A model generated the notes under the pieces. It was not told the DNA's origin. It did no database searches and worked only from the letters and a program-made list of their open reading frames with translations. Of a DNA stretch of 64,000 nucleotides, positions 35,483 through 44,906 are shown piece by piece. The position numbers and the translations under genes were made by a program. This stretch comes from Elysia chlorotica (taxonomy: Eukaryota; Mollusca; Gastropoda; Plakobranchidae). The stretch lies in the NCBI GenBank assembly GCA_003991915.1, contig RQTK01000765.1, forward strand, positions 1 through 64,000, given 5' to 3'. Each line of letters begins with the position of its first letter. Within the stretch, counting starts at the first letter, position 1.

Positions 35483-36447
35483 AGACAAGCCGACGCCGGT
35501 GCAGTAGGTTATTTTTGCTGGTCAAATGTTCATTTATGAGCCACCGGATTTAGAATCTGACAACAGATTAGTTTTTCTCGACCCAAAATTAGCAAAGTCT
35601 ACGCGTATAGATGCTTTTTAGAACGCGTTTTAGAGAATTAAATTTTATTTCGTTATTTGTCTCTATAATTAAACTTAATATTCTTGTCTCCCCACTCCCG
35701 CCCATGTTTTTTTTTGTGTCTATCAAATTATCTATCAGTATAATTATATGGTATAACTTTACATCACTTCGCGTTATATAGATATGTTAATTATTTAAAA
35801 ATCCAAACACAATTTTATTTGAACTGAATGAGAGACAATTAACAAACTTTACAAAGCTGAACATGTTTACTCATTGGTGTTATTTAAAATCATGTTCATT
35901 TCTTCTCTTCGTGGTGATTTTTCTTTTCCACCCCGTCTTGAAATGATTGAAGTAGTAGACTACTACTTCAATGCTTGAAATAAGCCGATGTAATTTTCGC
36001 TCATGTGGGGTTATAACCGAGCGCATGACAGTGTCTCGCCTTTTAATCAAAGGGGTAACCCTTTACAATAAGTCAAGATATGATTCTTTATTCAAGCTCA
36101 AGTAGTTTTTCCAGTCTTCGGGGATATCTTGTAATTCCCTTATTAAATTAACATAAGATAACTTTGTTTTTTTTTTAGTAGCCATGACTTCACCATACTC
36201 TACGTGAGCGTCTTTTTTAGCTCTTCTTCTGAAAATCTTAATAGTTATAGCCGCAGAGAGCGACATTACTGCATCTGCTTGATGTTTGATGCTGCATTTA
36301 ACACAATTGCACACGTTCATCTTGTGGATCGAATGATTTTGTCGACGCGTGTGTGGGCAGATGGAAGACAAGTATTGCTTGGGATATTGTATTGCAATAT
36401 TGCCAGCCAATTGATGGCTGCAATTTATTGACACGTCTATGACCGGC
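35483..36447 (+). mobile_element. PIF/Harbinger-like remnant H2
   Basis: Shares its left half and right end with H1 in direct orientation; the right TIR reads GCCGGTCATAGACGT reversed (one mismatch) and is followed by TTTA. The left TIR is absent: homology to H1 starts inside that element, at the acaagccgacgccggtgc phrase. It carries a transposase N-terminus on the minus strand in place of H1's MADF segment. Confidence 0.65.
36063..36266 (-). pseudogene. PIF/Harbinger transposase N-terminus
   Basis: Sixty-seven residues from an ATG at 36266: a hydrophobic start, the basic I-F-R-R-R-A-K-K segment, and then L-I-R-E-L, W-K-N-Y-L and E-S-Y-L-D-L-L. This is the order seen just before the conserved DDE_4 core of Harbinger transposases ('..LL.EL.......Y..FLR.....F..LL'). 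The catalytic core is missing. The frame is open upstream through the H2 right end, but that part is only terminal DNA. Confidence 0.6.
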
Positions 36448-36527
36448 TTTAGATCTGCTACACCATCGCAAGAAGCAAATATACTCACACGGACAAGATA
36501 AACATCACAACTAACAATACTATACGA

Positions 36528-36634
36528 CCCCTCTAATAAAAAAACAAGGTGTTTTGAGATCAAGGGGTGGTATACCACCCCTCTATTAAAAAACAGGGGC
36601 TTTGAAATCAAGGGGTGGTATACCACCCCTCTAT
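36528..36634. repeat. 48-bp tandem units with perfect 20-bp palindromes
   Basis: The self-complementary 20-mer aggggtggtataccacccct occurs exactly at 36563-36582 and 36611-36630, separated by a ctattaaaaaacaggggc-type linker. A partial third unit (acccctctaataaaa) precedes them. Confidence 0.95.
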
Positions 36635-36644
36635 ATCTGGCCCT

Positions 36645-36796
36645 TTCTTAATCTTTCCACATGATTTCCAAAGCGCACAGTCGTCTGCAAATTGACTAAG
36701 CTTGGAGTTGGGGTCCGTGATGGCCTGGTTAATATAATTAATTGCTATGTTGAAGAGTGTGGGGGATATTACAGCTCCTTGTGCAGGCCTGCCTAC
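36645..36796 (-). pseudogene. LINE RT palm fragment
   Basis: Minus strand from about 36796: R-P-A-Q-G-A-V-I-S-P-T-L-F-N-I-A-I-N, then about 20 residues, then F-A-D-D-C-A-L-W. These are RT motifs 4 and 5 of a jockey/I-type non-LTR element ('P(R)QGAVLSPTLFN' and 'FADD'), with the catalytic Asp pair intact. Only about 50 codons remain, cut on the right by the 317-bp repeat at 36798. Confidence 0.85.
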
Positions 36797-36797
36797 T

Positions 36798-37112
36798 TGA
36801 AAAAGCCCAATTTAGGTACTTCCATGGCAAAAAATAGGTATTTTTCAGGAAAAATAGGTCCAAACGCAGTTTTCGTCTTCAAGTTGGGTCAGTGTTAATC
36901 ATGATACATGATACAGTACATGTATATATGGAGTATCTATACACACTATAGATGTATAGTGTTTGTGCCTCAATATTGCTATACACAAAAACAAAACAAG
37001 TTACAAAAATAAAATAAATAAGTAAATAAATAACCAAAAACCTATTGTCGATTATATTATATATAAATACTTTGGGGGTGATTTTGTGGCAAGCACAAGC
37101 AGAAGAGAGACC

Positions 37113-37114
<2 letters not shown>
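36798..37114 (-). repeat. 317-bp inverted repeat, arm 1
   Basis: Exact-length inverted partner of 40352-40668. Starts tgaaaaagcccaatttaggt and ends cagaagagagaccga. I find no difference on reading both through. It contains a tatatata-rich core and no ORF. Confidence 0.93.

Positions 37115-37159
<45 letters not shown>
37115..37159. repeat. (GA)n microsatellite
   Basis: Begins where the 317-bp repeat ends, and abuts a SINE on the other side. Confidence 0.95.
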
Positions 37160-37162
<3 letters not shown>

Positions 37163-37185
37163 GAGTATAAAAAAACACGAGAGGA

Positions 37186-37441
37186 TGGTTTGGTTGGTTG
37201 GGTTTTAACGTCCAACGTCAGCAACTTATAGGCTATATCGTGGACGGGCCCCAAGACGGACGTCTGACAATTTTATGTGCTGCCACACACGAGACAGGGT
37301 GGGGATACCATGACTCCTGTCTCAGCCGGTCACATTATACTGACACCGACCCAACCAGTAGGGAAAGCAACAGCCAGGATTCGAACTCGGGACCTTTTGC
37401 GTCGGAAGCCGATGTTCTACCCCTGGACCACCGCGCCCCCC
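37186..37441 (-). mobile_element. tRNA-derived SINE, best copy
   Basis: On the minus strand, starting at the C-rich right end, there is an A box TGGTCCAGGGGTAGAAC (37430-37414) and a B box GAGTTCGAATCC (37388-37377), about 25 nt apart, as in a tRNA gene. A conserved body then ends ggttggttgggtttt on the plus strand. Other copies: 2322-2560, 10505-10690, 13795-14058, with scraps near 28255 and 54870. No intact tRNA can be folded. Confidence 0.88.
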
Positions 37442-37815
37442 CACAAGAAAAAAAATGAACAGACCAACAAGTATTTAATAAGGAAGAGTCACACTCACTA
37501 TATTATATGCTTTAAATCGTCCCGTGCACGCGAAGACGTTAATGGCTTTGGCATGCCAAGTTAAAAAATGAAATTATTTTTACAATTAGCGCGATATTTA
37601 GAATTTTATTGGGTTGAAAATTTCGCGCCGCATAAAAAAGATCAAGTTTAAAGGAAAGCCGCCATCCCACAGATCGCTTAAACAAATATATTCAACATTC
37701 TTGAAGCAAGCCGATCGTGTGTTTCTTTGATCAAACTGTGAGATTTGCTTGAGAAATCAGTTTGACGAGCAGATCCATGGATCATGTTGTAGGTGTGTGT
37801 GATGAGAGAGAGGGG

Positions 37816-37885
<70 letters not shown>

Positions 37886-39118
37886 GGAAGGAGGGAGATA
37901 GAAAGAGAGGTTTTAAACAAACAAAAAAAAAAGGGGGGGGGGGTAGAAAAACACACACATAGATCCTAGATTTTAATGAGCATTTTTTACGGACTTAAAA
38001 ATTCACAACAAACGTGATCAGCCCTGATGTTTAGGAAAATGTATTTTTAGGTTTAGAGTTACATATACATGTATCGCCATGCATTCTGTTTCAAAATGCC
38101 GAACACTTCGGTGCATGTAAGCATATAATCAGCAAGGGAAAAGTAATTGTAGAGAAACTAACCAGTGTTTGTGTCGCACAAATGTGATTACAAATTGTAA
38201 AAGAATGCACTCTTATACTCTATACTTTTATAGTACTAGTGCTAATAGCCAACTATATGAACGCACTGGATCCATTTTTCCATGCACTTCACTAAAGTTT
38301 CAAACGATCTGGGGAAAAAAATTACCACACGTGACACACATACACACAAGAACTGGCTAAGGCTTTATAATTATTTTTAGTAAAGACGATTTATTTTATG
38401 GGTGTTATTGCAAACTGATTACGAAAACCAACGTGAGGTTGTTTTTTCTTTTTACTTATTTAATAAAGCAACAAATTTTAGCTTCAGACTTAAGAGTTAG
38501 ACGAGGAGGACCTGCACAATCGTAGTTATAAAATAGTCTCCTCTTTGCGCTGCATAAACGAATAGATATTATGTGAAATTCGCCTCTTGATGTTATGAGC
38601 AGAAAAGTAAACAACTTCATTGACTTCACTTTTTGCCCCTTCCTTTTTCCTAATAAACACCTTCTTACCTTTAAGTCTAAATCACATTGCCAATCAAAAT
38701 CTACGAAAACAAGTAATTCTGTGTACCATACATTGGATAAAAACTGAAATGTACAAGGGTGACTATTCTGCACATGTCTTGATCACGGAAAAAAAAGATA
38801 TATTCTTAGAGAAACAAACCATTGTCACTTCAGCAAATACACATTGCTGTGAATAGAGAGGAGACTGTACCGTACACATACCAGTTGACAGTCACACTTA
38901 TTGAATACGTTATTCAAAGAAACAAACATATTGAAAAATGAATTAATTTTCAAATCTTATAAGTTTATAGATACAAAAAAGGGTGCATAAAAGCGAACAC
39001 AAACATCAGGTGATAATTGAAAATAAATAAATACCCCAGTACCAGGGGTGCCATTAGTGCAAAAATGGTTAAGACCCTGCACCACATTTGTTAAGGTGTA
39101 TTCTATCCCCGATATGGA
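37442..39118. other. No supported gene
   Basis: Includes a GA microsatellite (37823-37881). Remaining frames are microsatellite translations or lack motifs. Confidence 0.5.
37823..37881. repeat. (GA)n microsatellite
   Basis: Long GA tract; produces spurious Ser/Leu and Arg/Glu-rich frames on the two strands. Confidence 0.95.
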
Positions 39119-39119
39119 C

Positions 39120-39168
39120 ACCCCCCACCCCCCCCCCCCCACCCCCACCCCACAGCCCCCCCCCCCCC
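39120..39168. repeat. Poly-C-rich tract
   Basis: C runs broken by single A bases, translating to Gly-rich frames on the minus strand. Confidence 0.95.
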
Positions 39169-40038
39169 TTACAAACACACATCCCAAGCAATGGAATGGG
39201 TAGCTCTTAAGCCATGCCGTAAGTAAAGAGCGACGAGGAAAAAAGAAGTGGCATTTATTCACAAGTGCTCTTTGGTCCCCCCCGAAGAATGGGGCTCTGT
39301 AAAGAACGGGGCCAATTGTCATTTTTTTACCCCAGTATATGTGTGTTTATTCGCAACACATTAATTTTGTCTGCAAAGTAACAAGATGCAATGCTAAAAG
39401 GTTGTTACAACTAACAGTGCATAGATGTTTTCATTGTTTGGAACTTACGATACATATCATACTTAAGTCCAAAATGAGCAACAATGACAATTTTTAGATC
39501 TGAATATTTCGCTATCTCATGCTATGATTTTAAGTTAGAACTAAATCTCTCTGCAAAAGCTGTTCAACTTTAAATGTTTCCGTGATCAAGAAAACCTTGA
39601 ACACATTGGCATAAATTGTAAGAGGGAAATAATTTCTTGTCATTGAAATATGATCAAGTTAGTATTTATGGTAAATGTAAAAAAAAGTATTCACTAGAAT
39701 AAAAAAAAGTTACATGTTATAAATCATTAAATGCCTTGAAAATGTGGACAGACAGTAATATCTTTATAGAAAATGTCTAACGCCTATAACGAGTATAGGT
39801 TGAGCCAAGAGGTAGCAGGTATTTGCACAACCAAATAAGATGATCCAGTGAGCAACACATGTCTTTTGTTAATTATTTAAGATTTTAAAAGAAAATCCCT
39901 TCACGATGGAAAAATATAAACAAAATTTGATATCTCCAACAAATCTCTGATGGCCACCATAATGTCAACATTAGTCCAGTACAACTCAAAACCAACAAAC
40001 TCGATTCAAAGAACACCTTACATTCAATTAATTCATCA

Positions 40039-40114
40039 CCCCCCCCCCCCCCCCCCCCACCCCCGCCACCGCTCCAACAACATCCACGCCCCCTCCCCCC
40101 CCCCCCCCCCCCCC
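40039..40114. repeat. Poly-C-rich tract
   Basis: Two long C runs flanking a ccgccaccgctccaacaac segment; ends exactly where the 195-bp direct repeat begins. Confidence 0.95.
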
Positions 40115-40309
40115 CTCACAAGCACCCATTTGAACATACATTCCTTTCTGACTCTTATCTTTAGCGTTTTTGTTTCAATGAACTTATTGTTTCATGAGCC
40201 TCCGAAGAAAGCGAAACTCTCCCATAGAGTAATGTCAAAGGGTTAAAAAGTTCTGGGTGGGCCTAGTATTATGCAAATATTCAAAAAAAAAAAAACCATG
40301 CGGAGATTA
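40115..40309 (+). repeat. 195-bp direct repeat, copy 1
   Basis: Identical in length to 44486-44680 and apparently identical in sequence (ctcacaagcaccc to gcggagatta). Immediately followed by a 42-bp segment (40310-40351) whose inverse is at 43544-43585. Confidence 0.93.
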
Positions 40310-40351
40310 TCAACGTACAAATTTAATTAAAAATTGTCATTTACATAGATG

Positions 40352-40668
40352 TCGGTCTCTCTTCTGCTTGTGCTTGCCACAAAATCACCCCCAAAGTATT
40401 TATATATAATATAATCGACAATAGGTTTTTGGTTATTTATTTACTTATTTATTTTATTTTTGTAACTTGTTTTGTTTTTGTGTATAGCAATATTGAGGCA
40501 CAAACACTATACATCTATAGTGTGTATAGATACTCCATATATACATGTACTGTATCATGTATCATGATTAACACTGACCCAACTTGAAGACGAAAACTGC
40601 GTTTGGACCTATTTTTCCTGAAAAATACCTATTTTTTGCCATGGAAGTACCTAAATTGGGCTTTTTCA
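40352..40668 (+). repeat. 317-bp inverted repeat, arm 2
   Basis: Inverse of 36798-37114; begins tcggtctctcttctgc, ends gggctttttca. Confidence 0.93.
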
Positions 40669-43585
40669 TATTTATGGTTACTCAAATCAACTGGATGTTG
40701 TGAAGGCAGCTTTGTGAGCTATAGTTAAAATCTAAGGGAGGCTATGATTTTTTGGATATGGTTATCACAAAGAAGAAAATAATGGGATTTTTTACAGTCC
40801 TGAAAGGAAATTGTATTTTTTCACAATCTACCAATAATGAAAACATACCTTTATGCAACAATGCAACGTTCTCATAAAAAAAAAAGGCAGGAGTTGTTTT
40901 ACTAAAAAATAAAACAAAAACACTTTGTTTTGCAGAGATTTCAATTAAACCTAACACATCCTTTACCTAAACTATCCGATGTAACACTAACCTTAAAAAA
41001 CAAAACAAAAAGGGAACAAGGCATGTAGAAACTCAGAACTTGTCATTTCCAAAAGTCCATTCTGGGTACATTAAAAAACTCACACAAATACAAAAGATCT
41101 TTTAGATGTACGAGGGCAGGCTGATAAATAAGGGCCATTTTTGAATAACTTTTTTATTTGAAGGACTACAGAAGCAAGATACACATCAAATGAAAGCTTA
41201 GAGTCTCCCCTATCTGATGGCAGCATTGTGCAACAGATGACTTCAATGAACTTTGCATCTATCAAACTATTGAAAACACACAATCTAGTTTGCTATCTAT
41301 ACATGTAAAAGGTTTGTAGTCACACAATAATAGCGTGTACAGATTGATGATCAACGGAACCCAGCTGTGTAAATGAGCAATGTAAACAGATCTGGGGACA
41401 TTTCCCAGAACACTGCACCCATTGATTGACAGAAAAAATCATTGCATTAAAGATGTAAAAAACAGTCCAAAATTCTAACTAAGCTTGAGCGCGTTGCAAT
41501 AATTTCTTCCTTCAACTCAAAGAAATTAGTTGCACTGTCCACATCTTTCTTTTGTTAAATGCATGCACAAGTCTAATAAGCTAGTTGGATCTCCAGGTTA
41601 ACATCTTAATAGAAACAGCAATTTATACTTTTCATTTCTTTTTTAACTATTTTCATTCAAAGAACAGTAACAGTGGAAACATTCAACAATTGAAATGTAA
41701 AAAAAAAACAAACTGCAATGTACGACAAAGGCCAACATTAAATAGGATGGAAATACATGTATGTCGCAATTGTCACAGATCAATATTGCTGACAATTAAA
41801 TAGCATAGAAATTTTAACAAGCAGCATGTCAGATAAAGAATGAGCCTATGATTATATTAGAACATTCTGAATGAGTAGAGCTTTTTATCATATGACAGTG
41901 TGAGCGAGAAGAGAAAATAAAGTTAGATTCACAGAGGCACAAGTCTTACGGGTCAAGGACCCAAATTTATCCGATAAACTAAATAAATTAAAAAATGATC
42001 TGTTAAAATCTAATAATGGTGGAAAAGCAAGCAACAATTTATTGACAGAATGAAATTTATATACATATATTAAAGTCATGAAACATCACAACATTATGTG
42101 GCAAATAAAATTTCGTCAGAGAAAGCCAAAAAAAAAAATGGTTTAAAATGTTTTAAAGAACCATGTTGCAATTTTATCAAATGATTCAGTGGAATTTGTA
42201 CCTCTATGAAAATGCAACGACAATCTTATAACTTCTACCAAAAGCATTGTTTTTAAAGCAAAATTAAATTTAGATACTTTTCATCAAACAATAAAAAAAA
42301 ATTAATTTATAAAAGGCTTTCGAAGCTTTCATACACTAAATGTTAAATTGAAGTTGATAATTAATATTATTACTACTATAACTGAGACAAACATGTCATT
42401 AATATGGGCACAAAAAAAAGCAACAAACAACTTTGAACGACAGTGGAAACCTAAAAAAAAACCCAACAAAATCTGAAGATTGAAATTTCTTGTAAACCAG
42501 ATTTTTTCAACAGAAATAGTTACCTTTTCTCTCTTTGGCTCAATTAGAATAGCACTGATAACTCAGTCTTTTTTACTTCAAAGCTGACTCCACCAATAGG
42601 CACTGGAAATGTCAAGCAGCATTCAATGCTCATTGCTGCCCAAGACATGCTTTAAAGAAGAAAATTGAAGAAGTTTTCTACAGAAAAAAACATACAACAG
42701 AAAAAATCCAAATTCTCCACACAAGCAGTTGTCTGTATTTTTCTTACACTTCTGTGGTACAGGTATGTCCCCTTCTGTTATGCGAATCCTGTTCATGCAA
42801 AGTTTTGATTCAATCCCTAGCAATTTTTGAATTATATGATTCTCATGTAAATGAAAAATGGGGGGGGGGGGGGGAAGGCTTTCATTGCACTAGATAAGAA
42901 AAGCATAATCTGTAAAGTTAAATAGACAAAAAGCTGTAAAAAAAAATATCAACTTGAACCTCTCTTAACTCTTTAGACCAGAGCGGCAACAATGTGCAGC
43001 TGGTAAAATCACACAAAATGACAAAAAAATACCCTTTCCATTTATAGATCTATATAAATCTTAAGTCAAAACATGGAATGGGCATGAGGGCGTAAGGAAC
43101 TAAATATTAAAAAAAACAACCCCAAAACAACCAAGATATTTCCAAGAGGTTCAATGGTCTAAATAATTGGATATCAAGGTAAAACTGAATGAAAATGTCA
43201 AATCTACTTAGATTTAAAATTGAATAATCAAGTCCTGATCAAGAGATTTTTACGTATTATTAATATAAACATATATATGATCTATGTTATAAATATAAGC
43301 TCAATTTCTGCTCACTTCTACAGGATTAACTTCAACAAATTCTTCAAATTTAGCATGCTGTTACTGTTAGATATATTTTTCCTCTGGTGCAATGGCACCT
43401 TTAGGATTCATATTTAACTAAAGTTAATTAATAAAAGAAAAGAAACCAAACTTCATTATCCACTGCTCAAGTCAGAAATTGATTTGTGAGTTATAGAAAT
43501 ATGAACAGCATTCAACAGTAAGAAACATTTTGAAATGCTCACACATCTATGTAAATGACAATTTTTAATTAAATTTGTACGTTGA

Positions 43586-44485
43586 NNNNNNNNNNNNNNN
43601 NNNNNNNNNNNNNNNNNNNNNNNNNNNNNNNNNNNNNNNNNNNNNNNNNNNNNNNNNNNNNNNNNNNNNNNNNNNNNNNNNNNNNNNNNNNNNNNNNNNN
43701 NNNNNNNNNNNNNNNNNNNNNNNNNNNNNNNNNNNNNNNNNNNNNNNNNNNNNNNNNNNNNNNNNNNNNNNNNNNNNNNNNNNNNNNNNNNNNNNNNNNN
43801 NNNNNNNNNNNNNNNNNNNNNNNNNNNNNNNNNNNNNNNNNNNNNNNNNNNNNNNNNNNNNNNNNNNNNNNNNNNNNNNNNNNNNNNNNNNNNNNNNNNN
43901 NNNNNNNNNNNNNNNNNNNNNNNNNNNNNNNNNNNNNNNNNNNNNNNNNNNNNNNNNNNNNNNNNNNNNNNNNNNNNNNNNNNNNNNNNNNNNNNNNNNN
44001 NNNNNNNNNNNNNNNNNNNNNNNNNNNNNNNNNNNNNNNNNNNNNNNNNNNNNNNNNNNNNNNNNNNNNNNNNNNNNNNNNNNNNNNNNNNNNNNNNNNN
44101 NNNNNNNNNNNNNNNNNNNNNNNNNNNNNNNNNNNNNNNNNNNNNNNNNNNNNNNNNNNNNNNNNNNNNNNNNNNNNNNNNNNNNNNNNNNNNNNNNNNN
44201 NNNNNNNNNNNNNNNNNNNNNNNNNNNNNNNNNNNNNNNNNNNNNNNNNNNNNNNNNNNNNNNNNNNNNNNNNNNNNNNNNNNNNNNNNNNNNNNNNNNN
44301 NNNNNNNNNNNNNNNNNNNNNNNNNNNNNNNNNNNNNNNNNNNNNNNNNNNNNNNNNNNNNNNNNNNNNNNNNNNNNNNNNNNNNNNNNNNNNNNNNNNN
44401 NNNNNNNNNNNNNNNNNNNNNNNNNNNNNNNNNNNNNNNNNNNNNNNNNNNNNNNNNNNNNNNNNNNNNNNNNNNNNNNNNNNNN
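43586..44485. other. Assembly gap, 900 N
   Basis: Run of N. The left edge stops at the end of a 42-bp segment that is the inverse of 40310-40351; the right edge starts at the first base after what is a poly-C tract in the other copy. The three long frames reported across it are artefacts. Right-hand sequence resumes with the 195-bp repeat. Confidence 0.98.
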
Positions 44486-44680
44486 CTCACAAGCACCCAT
44501 TTGAACATACATTCCTTTCTGACTCTTATCTTTAGCGTTTTTGTTTCAATGAACTTATTGTTTCATGAGCCTCCGAAGAAAGCGAAACTCTCCCATAGAG
44601 TAATGTCAAAGGGTTAAAAAGTTCTGGGTGGGCCTAGTATTATGCAAATATTCAAAAAAAAAAAAACCATGCGGAGATTA
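44486..44680 (+). repeat. 195-bp direct repeat, copy 2
   Basis: Second copy of 40115-40309. It runs into the mariner transposase C-terminus, where copy 1 runs into the 42-bp inverted segment. Confidence 0.93.
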
Positions 44681-44684
44681 ACAA

Positions 44685-44732
44685 CGCTGGCGCCTCTGTA
44701 TTGATCGCGATGGTGACTATGTTGAAAAATGA
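44685..44732 (+). pseudogene. Mariner transposase C-terminus
   Basis: Fifteen codons plus TGA: R-W-R-L-C-I-D-R-D-G-D-Y-V-E-K. This is the strongly conserved mariner ending ('RW.KCID..GDYVEK'), placed just before the right TIR, as expected. The frame is closed by stops a few codons upstream, so the rest of the transposase is missing or in the gap. Confidence 0.8.
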
Positions 44733-44906
44733 TAGTTCATCAGATAGGGGAGACTCTAAGCTTTCATTCGATGTGTAACTTGCTTCTGTAGTCCTTCAAA
44801 TAAAAAAGTTATTCAAAAACGGCCCTTATTTATCAGCCTGCCTCGTACATTAAATCATGCAGGATAAAAAAGTTATTTTCAAAAATACCCACAAAATAAT
44901 TTGGTA

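Larger units (their letters stand above)
41111..44845 (+). mobile_element. Mariner-like element, disrupted
   Basis: The left end (41111-41219) starts CGAGGGCAGGCTGATAAAT after a TA. The right end (44738-44845) is its inverse, about 95% alike with one base missing in the terminal CCCTCG, and is followed by TA. Arms of about 108 bp with TA flanks and this CGAGGG end are mariner features. A transposase C-terminus lies just inside the right end. The 3.7-kb length is about three times normal, and the middle is unrelated AT-rich DNA plus the assembly gap and the 195-bp repeat. So this is either an interrupted element or two separate ends. Confidence 0.65.

Noticed and set aside
37802..40115. CRISPR-like or bacterial insert among the repeats
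   Set aside because: The repeats are microsatellites and homopolymers without unique equal-length spacers; all coding remnants nearby are eukaryotic elements.
43456..44535. Four long frames of 309-350 codons
   Set aside because: They are translations of the 900-N gap.
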